11,593 bases of DNA from an uncultured Rickettsiales bacterium. GTDB lineage: Bacteria; Pseudomonadota; Alphaproteobacteria; Rickettsiales; UBA1997. This document shows, piece after piece, positions 8,073-11,593 of the stretch. The notes under the pieces are model-generated. The model was given only the letters and a program-made list of their open reading frames with translations, was not told the DNA's origin and made no database searches. The DNA is taken from assembly GCA_951800555.1 (NCBI GenBank), contig CATOJU010000017.1, positions 1 to 11,593 on the forward strand. Direction: 5' to 3'. Each line of letters opens with the position of its first letter. Within the stretch, counting starts at the first letter, position 1. The position numbers and the translations under genes were made by a program.

Positions 8073-8211
8073 GAATTTAAAAAAAGGGGGGATATTACTC
8101 CATTTTTTTTGATAAAATCTTAAAATTAATTAAAAATCAATAAAAATTAAATATAAAAAATTTATCAAATATTTTTTAAAAATTATTTGTAATATTAGTT
8201 AATATATATAA

Positions 8212-8264
8212 TCAAGAAATAAATAAATATTCAGAATATTTCTTTTTATTTATTATTTTCTTGA
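8212..8264. repeat. Interrupted dyad overlapping the bioG -35 box
   Basis: TCAAGAA (8212-8218) pairs with TTCTTGA (8258-8264), ATAAATA (8219-8225) with TATTTAT (8247-8253), and AATATT (8226-8231) with AATATT (8235-8240) around a CAG centre. The outer right arm overlaps the -35 TTGACT at 8261-8266. This could be an operator for control of the biotin genes or only an AT-rich hairpin. It does not match the BirA or BioR operator patterns I know. Confidence 0.4.
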
Positions 8265-8288
8265 CTATTTTAAAAAAAATTATATATT
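8261..8288 (+). promoter_or_regulatory. Promoter of bioG-bioC
   Basis: TTGACT (8261-8266) is followed by a 16-nt spacer and TATATT (8283-8288, five of six matches to TATAAT). Transcription would begin near 8295, about 20 nt before the bioG ATG at 8314. The leader has no Shine-Dalgarno. A dyad overlaps the -35, which would suit repressor control, but no regulator is identified. Confidence 0.6.
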
Positions 8289-8313
8289 TTTATATAAATT
8301 ATATTTAATAAAT

Positions 8314-8946
8314 ATGCAGCATTTATGGTTAAATAAACAAAAGAATTCAAATTTAATAATATTTTTTAGTGGCTGGGGAATGGATGGTAAATCTGTGTTA
8401 CTGGATTATGAAAAATTTGACATTGTCACTTTTTATAATTACAGAAATACTATAATTAAAAATAGTTTAATTTTAGAATTTTCAAAATATAAAAATATTT
8501 ATTTAATAGCTTGGTCAATGGGAGTTATAATGTCAACCCTATTAACAAAAAAAATTAATAATATAAAACAAACAATAGCAATAAATGGAACTTTAAGAAT
8601 AATTGACGATAAATTTGGAATCCCAACAAAAATTTTTAATATAACCTTAAGTAATTTAAATAAAATTACTATAGAATATTTTTTTCAAAACATAGGTTGT
8701 AAAGATTTTAGAATACCGAATAGAAATCTTAATTCTCAAATTAATGAATTAAAATTTATAAAAAATTTTTATAAAAATAATTCTTTTAATTCTAGTTTTG
8801 ATAAAATTTTAATTGGAAACAAAGATATTATAGTTCCCTATAAAAATCAAAAAAGAGCTTGGGAAGATAAAAAAATTATTACAATAGGCAGTGGTCATTA
8901 TATTTTTAATAAATTTAAAAAATGGGAAGAAATTATAAAATGTTAG
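8314..8946 (+). CDS. bioG: Pimeloyl-[ACP] methyl ester esterase BioG
   Basis: BioG is an alpha/beta hydrolase that removes the methyl group from pimeloyl-ACP methyl ester, ending the disguised fatty-acid cycle that supplies the biotin carbon chain. It replaces E. coli BioH. The 210 residues match the BioG (DUF452) family in length. The sequence opens with LIIFFSGWGMD (14-24), the oxyanion-region motif, then DIVTFYNYR (36-44). The nucleophile elbow is AWSMGV (S68). NGTLRIID (91-98) follows, then the acid in LIGNKDIIVP (D171) and the base in GSGHYIF (H195). The full Ser-Asp-His triad is therefore present. The stop codon TAG overlaps the bioC start (ATGTTAG), so the two are translationally coupled. 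The neighbouring bioC and bioA confirm the biotin assignment. There is no signal peptide; the enzyme is cytosolic. Confidence 0.92.
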   Translation: MQHLWLNKQKNSNLIIFFSGWGMDGKSVLLDYEKFDIVTFYNYRNTIIKNSLILEFSKYKNIYLIAWSMGVIMSTLLTKKINNIKQTIAINGTLRIIDDKFGIPTKIFNITLSNLNKITIEYFFQNIGCKDFRIPNRNLNSQINELKFIKNFYKNNSFNSSFDKILIGNKDIIVPYKNQKRAWEDKKIITIGSGHYIFNKFKKWEEIIKC

Positions 8947-9641
8947 ATGATAAAAAATTTAATAAAAATTTATTCAAATACAATTCAAATGCGAATATCC
9001 AAAAAAATATAGCAAAAGAACTTATTGAATTACTATGTTTAAATATAGGATATAAATTTAATAATATATTTGAAATTGGTTGTGGTAGCGGATTTTTAAC
9101 AGAAAAAATTTTTGATAAATTAAAATATAAAAAGCTTATATTAAATGATATAGTTAAAAATTCTAAATATTATGTAAAAAATTTTAGTAATAATTTTATA
9201 TTTGGAGATATTGAAAAAATTAAAATACCAATTAATTTAGATTTAATCATTTCAAGTTCAGTTTTTCAGTGGTTAAAAAATTTTGAAGCTTTTATAGAAA
9301 AAGTTTATACTGGTTTAAATAAAAATGGGATTTTAGCTTTTTCAATGTTTGTTGGTGATAATTTTAAAGAAATTAATAATCTTGGAGATTTTTTGCAATA
9401 TATTGATAATAAATATATCTTAAAATTATTGGAAAAAAATTTTGATATATTGTTATTCGAAGATAAAAAAACTATTTTGAATTTTAGTAATCCTATTGAA
9501 ATTTTACGACATATTAAAAATACTGGCGTTAATGTTGTTGATAAAAGAAGATTGGAAAAGAGTGAAGTACAAAATTTTATTAAAAGTGATATTATAAATT
9601 TAACATATAATTATAATTTTGTTATAGTTAGGAAAAATTAA
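8940..9641 (+). CDS. bioC: Malonyl-[ACP] O-methyltransferase BioC
   Basis: BioC methylates the free carboxyl of malonyl-ACP with S-adenosylmethionine so that fatty-acid synthase can extend it to pimeloyl-ACP methyl ester, the first committed step toward biotin. The protein is a class I methyltransferase of 233 residues. Motif I is IFEIGCGSGFLT (43-54), an acidic residue follows in ILND (D70), then GDIEKIKIP (89-97) and LDLIISSSVFQWL (100-112), which is characteristic of BioC, and ILRHIKNTGVN (188-198), another BioC hallmark. I chose the ATG at 8940 over the in-frame ATG at 8922: it gives the usual compact N-terminus, overlaps the bioG stop by only 7 nt, and has GGGAAG about 10 nt upstream. 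The longer form would add six residues (MGRNYK) with no family match. It shares a transcript with bioG, whose product demethylates the elongated chain. Confidence 0.9.
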   Translation: MLDDKKFNKNLFKYNSNANIQKNIAKELIELLCLNIGYKFNNIFEIGCGSGFLTEKIFDKLKYKKLILNDIVKNSKYYVKNFSNNFIFGDIEKIKIPINLDLIISSSVFQWLKNFEAFIEKVYTGLNKNGILAFSMFVGDNFKEINNLGDFLQYIDNKYILKLLEKNFDILLFEDKKTILNFSNPIEILRHIKNTGVNVVDKRRLEKSEVQNFIKSDIINLTYNYNFVIVRKN

Positions 9642-9656
9642 GCCGAGATTTTAAAT

Positions 9657-9682
9657 ATATTATTTAATAATATTTGTTTTTT
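9657..9682 (+). terminator. Possible weak AT-only terminator after bioC
   Basis: ATATTATT (9657-9664) and AATAATAT (9666-9673) are perfect inverted repeats around a single T, followed by TTGTTTTTT. The stem has no G or C and would need to open a few central pairs to form a loop, so it would be unstable. It may only reduce read-through from bioC into bioA. Confidence 0.22.
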
Positions 9683-9709
9683 GTGAAAAATTTTTATGCA
9701 ATGGGTCTA

Positions 9710-9737
9710 TTGAAAAATAATAAATTATTTTTAGTAT
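9710..9737 (+). promoter_or_regulatory. Possible separate promoter for bioA
   Basis: TTGAAA (9710-9715) is followed by 16 nt and TAGTAT (9732-9737), a four-of-six -10 box, ending 28 nt before the bioA ATG. TATAGA (9735-9740) is an alternative -10 with a long spacer. The 124-nt bioC-bioA gap makes an internal promoter plausible, but the match is modest in such AT-rich DNA. Confidence 0.25.
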
Positions 9738-9765
9738 AGATTAATATTTTGTAAATAAATGAAGA

Positions 9766-11070
9766 ATGAATTATTTAGAATTTGATAAAAAACATATATG
9801 GCATCCATTTACCCAAGAAGCTACAGCACCATTAAATATAAATATAGTAAATGGGAAAGATTCATATTTATGGGATGAAAATGGTAAAAAATATATTGAT
9901 TTAGTATCATCTTGGTGGACAAATTGCCACGGGCATTGTAATAAAAAAATAGCAAATGCTATATATAAACAATCCTTAGAATTAGAACATTTAATTTTTG
10001 CTAATTTTACTCATAAACCAGCAGTAGATTTAGTAGAAAAATTAAAAAAATTTATAAATCCAAAATTATCAAAATATTTTTTTTCAGACAATGGTTCTAC
10101 TGCTATTGAAATAGCTCTCAAAATGACATATCAATATTGGCAGAATAAAGGAGATAATAACAGAACTTTATTTATAACAATGGATGGAAATTATCATGGA
10201 GATACTGTAGGGACAATGTCTTTAGGGAAGTCTTGCGGATTTTATACGCCCTTTGAAAGGTTAATGTTTAAAGTTGAAAATATTCCATTTCCTGAAACTT
10301 GGATTAATGATGAAAATATTGAAGAAAAAGAGCAAGATTCAATAAAATTTGCAAAAAAATTATTGGAAGAAAAACATAAAAATATATCAGCATTTTTTCT
10401 TGAATCATTAGTTCAGGGAGCTAGTGGTATGAGAATAATTAGACCCGAATTTGTGAATAAAATTTGCAAGTTATTTCAAGATTACAATATACCTGTAATA
10501 TTTGATGAAGTTATGACTGGTTTCGGCAGAACTGGAACAATGTTTGCTTACGAACAAACAGAAATTGTCCCTGATATAATTTGCTTGTCTAAAGCTTTAA
10601 CGGGTGGAGCTTTACCTATGGCTTTAACAATAACATCCGAGAATATATATAAAGAATTTTTAGATAATAATGGTAAAAAAACATTTTTGCATGGTCATTC
10701 CTATACGGCAAATCCTTTAGCTTGTGCTGCTGCTATAGCTTCTTTAGAAATCTTTGAAGAAATCGATGTTTTAGGAAAAATACAGAAAATAAACAAAATA
10801 CACGTGGAAGAATTATTAAAACTAGAAAAATATGATTTTCTTGAAAAATTTAGAACAATTGGACTTATTTCTGCTTTTGAAATAAAAAATAACAGTGGTT
10901 ATGGTTCGAATTTCAGTAATAATTTAAAGAATAAATTTTTTGAAGCTGGTTTATTATTGAGACCTTTAGGAAATGTTATATATTTTTTGCCACCATATTG
11001 TATTTTAGAAGAAGATTTGAGAAATAGTTATAAAAAAGTTACAAATATTATTATATCAAATATAAAATAA
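9766..11070 (+). CDS. bioA: Adenosylmethionine--8-amino-7-oxononanoate aminotransferase (DAPA synthase)
   Basis: BioA is a PLP-dependent class III aminotransferase. It converts 8-amino-7-oxononanoate (KAPA) to 7,8-diaminononanoate, normally with S-adenosylmethionine as amino donor. At 434 residues it is full length. The start KKHIWHPFTQ (8-17) and VSSWWTNCHGH (47-57) are typical of BioA and separate it from other class III aminotransferases. The PLP site includes SDNGSTAIEIALKM (107-120), GNYHGDTVGTMSLG (141-154), FDEVMTGFGRTG (246-257, D247 binding the pyridine nitrogen) and the Schiff-base lysine K276 in LSKALTGG. HGHSYTANPLACAAA follows. Nothing appears damaged. Its ATG has no clear Shine-Dalgarno, only GAAGA directly before it. 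bioG and bioC lie upstream on the same strand, and no other biotin gene follows within the window. Its substrate requires BioF and its product requires BioD and BioB, none of which is seen here. Confidence 0.95.
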   Translation: MNYLEFDKKHIWHPFTQEATAPLNINIVNGKDSYLWDENGKKYIDLVSSWWTNCHGHCNKKIANAIYKQSLELEHLIFANFTHKPAVDLVEKLKKFINPKLSKYFFSDNGSTAIEIALKMTYQYWQNKGDNNRTLFITMDGNYHGDTVGTMSLGKSCGFYTPFERLMFKVENIPFPETWINDENIEEKEQDSIKFAKKLLEEKHKNISAFFLESLVQGASGMRIIRPEFVNKICKLFQDYNIPVIFDEVMTGFGRTGTMFAYEQTEIVPDIICLSKALTGGALPMALTITSENIYKEFLDNNGKKTFLHGHSYTANPLACAAAIASLEIFEEIDVLGKIQKINKIHVEELLKLEKYDFLEKFRTIGLISAFEIKNNSGYGSNFSNNLKNKFFEAGLLLRPLGNVIYFLPPYCILEEDLRNSYKKVTNIIISNIK

Positions 11071-11089
11071 ATATCTGATAAATAATATA

Positions 11090-11118
11090 TTTATATAATA
11101 ATTATTTTAGTTTGTCAA
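11090..11118 (-). promoter_or_regulatory. Promoter-like sequence facing back into bioA
   Basis: On the minus strand a perfect TTGACA (11113-11118) is followed by 17 nt and TATAAA (11090-11095). The -35 sits in TTAGTT-TGTC-AACTAA (11107-11122), a 6-bp-arm palindrome. A transcript from here would start near 11083 and run antisense to bioA. No minus-strand gene lies downstream. It could make an antisense RNA, be a relic, or be chance. Confidence 0.4.
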
Positions 11119-11187
11119 CTAACTAAAATTTTGCTAAGTTAGGAGGAAATTTAAGATTGTGATTTATTAAAATTCCCAATACTTAAA

Positions 11188-11211
11188 TTTTATAGTAATT
11201 TTTATAGTAAT
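11188..11211. repeat. Perfect 12-bp tandem duplication
   Basis: TTTTATAGTAAT occurs twice back to back, at 11188-11199 and 11200-11211, in the non-coding spacer after bioA. It is probably a replication-slippage duplication. No function is evident. Confidence 0.8.
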
Positions 11212-11400
11212 AAAATTAAATTCTTTAGGTGGTAAAATAATAAAAAAATCATAAAAATAATTTTAAAATTATAAATTATAAAACTATTAATGAAATTTGA
11301 ATTTTAGAATAGCATTTTTAAGAAAAAAAGTACTAAGATAAATGCAAAAAGTTAGCTAAAGATTATATTAAAATATTATAGCAACATTTTTAAAAAATAA

Positions 11401-11436
11401 TAAAAAAGCCAGACAAGAAGTTTAATATGTCTGGCT
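11401..11436 (-). terminator. Rho-independent terminator, best for leftward transcripts
   Basis: AGCCAGACA (11407-11415) and TGTCTGGCT (11428-11436) form a perfect 9-bp stem with five G/C pairs and a 12-nt loop. On the minus strand the stem is followed directly by six T, the textbook arrangement. On the plus strand the first long T-run begins about eight nt after the stem (11445-11452), so it may also stop bioA transcripts, but less efficiently. The minus-strand gene it would serve must lie beyond the right edge, or be a small RNA. This is by far the most GC-rich hairpin in the window. Confidence 0.8.
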
Positions 11437-11439
11437 AAC

Positions 11440-11593
11440 TAAAATTTTTTTTAAAAAAATGATATATTTTTATATTTTATTTATAAATTTATTTTTTTTA
11501 ATATATTTTTTATATAAATTTTATTTATATATTTTCATATATTTTTTATTTATTAAATATATATTTTTATGTTTTTTTTAATATATATTTTTT
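11440..11593. other. Extremely AT-rich terminal stretch
   Basis: Only three of these 154 bases are G or C (11461, 11536, 11571). The sequence is built from T-runs and TATA blocks with repeated ATATATTTTT-like units. Both strands are full of stops and no gene is visible. It may be a simple spacer after the terminator, a curved-DNA or nucleoid-protein binding segment, or an easily melted region. Nothing else typical of a replication origin is present. Confidence 0.7.

Larger units (their letters stand above)
7964..8313. other. 350-nt divergent kdsA-bioG regulatory region
   Basis: No gene is visible here. The region contains the kdsA promoter on the minus strand (8044-8072) and the bioG promoter on the plus strand (8261-8288). 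Both carry the same TTCTTGACT around the -35 box. Between them lie an A-run, six consecutive G (8086-8091) and a T-run, and a 9-bp inverted repeat TTTGATAAA/TTTATCAAA (8108-8116 and 8161-8169). A dyad overlaps the bioG -35 (8212-8264). The kdsA leader contains TAAAC...GTTTA symmetry near its -10 box. Confidence 0.7.
11071..11406. other. Non-coding spacer after bioA
   Basis: No frame on either strand stays open long enough with a credible start to call a gene. One plus-strand frame is open for 27 codons from about 11171 to 11251 (NSQYLNFIVIF...) but lacks a start and ends in stops. The spacer contains an antisense promoter-like site within a palindrome (11090-11122) and an inverted repeat CTAACT/AGTTAG (11119-11124 and 11137-11142). 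It also holds an orphan AGGAGG (11141-11146) with no ORF after it, and a 12-bp tandem duplication (11188-11211). A decayed gene is possible but not recognisable. Confidence 0.6.

Noticed and set aside
8079..8110. A-run, six G and T-run in the kdsA-bioG spacer as a terminator or phase-variable tract
   Set aside because: The possible stem contains a mismatch and a wobble pair, both neighbouring genes diverge so no terminator is needed, and six G is too short to claim phase variation.
8108..8169. TTTGATAAA/TTTATCAAA inverted repeat as an FNR- or CRP-type site
   Set aside because: The arms are 44 nt apart, not the short spacing of such sites, and 9-bp A/T-rich repeats are expected by chance here.
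11107..11145. BirA- or BioR-type biotin operator
   Set aside because: TTGTCAAC partly resembles a BirA half-site, but the other half does not match. No TTATCTATAA-like BioR box was seen by eye near the bio genes.
11461..11593. Replication-origin-like AT-rich region
   Set aside because: No DnaA boxes, iterons or origin-associated genes are visible. Low GC alone is not evidence.

Overview
The window comes from a very AT-rich genome. Coding sequence is dominated by Lys, Asn, Ile, Phe and Glu codons, six of the seven complete genes end in TAA (bioG ends in TAG, none in TGA), and Trp is TGG wherever I checked, so the standard bacterial code fits. It encodes a Kdo-8-phosphate synthase (lipopolysaccharide core) and a large AsmA/YhdP-type envelope protein, so the cell is Gram-negative with an outer membrane. 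Low GC, few Shine-Dalgarno sites, a decayed transposase scrap and a small biotin cluster suggest a reduced, probably host-associated bacterium. A Rickettsiales- or Holosporales-like alphaproteobacterium is my best guess, but this is inference and not proven by any marker here.

Left part, minus strand (1-7963). kdsA and ruvX form a tight two-gene unit (5-nt spacer) behind a plausible promoter at 8044-8072. A 328-nt gap follows. It holds what looks like the last ~30 codons of an IS3-type transposase, a 13-bp inverted repeat and the thrS promoter. thrS and the AsmA-like gene then form a second unit (20-nt spacer). Past the AsmA-like gene, a near-consensus promoter (1350-1378) drives a large charged protein whose frame is open from 1327 to the left edge. 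That gene is unrecognised and is the least explained item in the window.

Right part, plus strand (8261-11070). Divergent from kdsA lies a biotin locus. bioG (pimeloyl-ACP methyl ester esterase) overlaps bioC (malonyl-ACP methyltransferase), and bioA (DAPA aminotransferase) follows after 124 nt. BioC and BioG open and close the disguised fatty-acid route to pimeloyl-ACP, and BioA acts two steps later. bioF, bioD and bioB are not in the window, so the pathway is either split across the genome or incomplete.

Right end (11071-11593). This 523-nt stretch has no convincing gene. It contains a strong antisense promoter-like sequence inside a palindrome, an orphan AGGAGG, a perfect 12-bp tandem duplication, a clear intrinsic terminator that works best for leftward transcripts, and a final ~150 nt with only three G/C bases.

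I found no tRNA, rRNA, CRISPR array or intact mobile element. I see no convincing new multi-gene system. The best leads are the left-edge orphan protein, the transposase scrap beside the thrS promoter, the split biotin locus with a dyad over its promoter, and the odd right-hand spacer.
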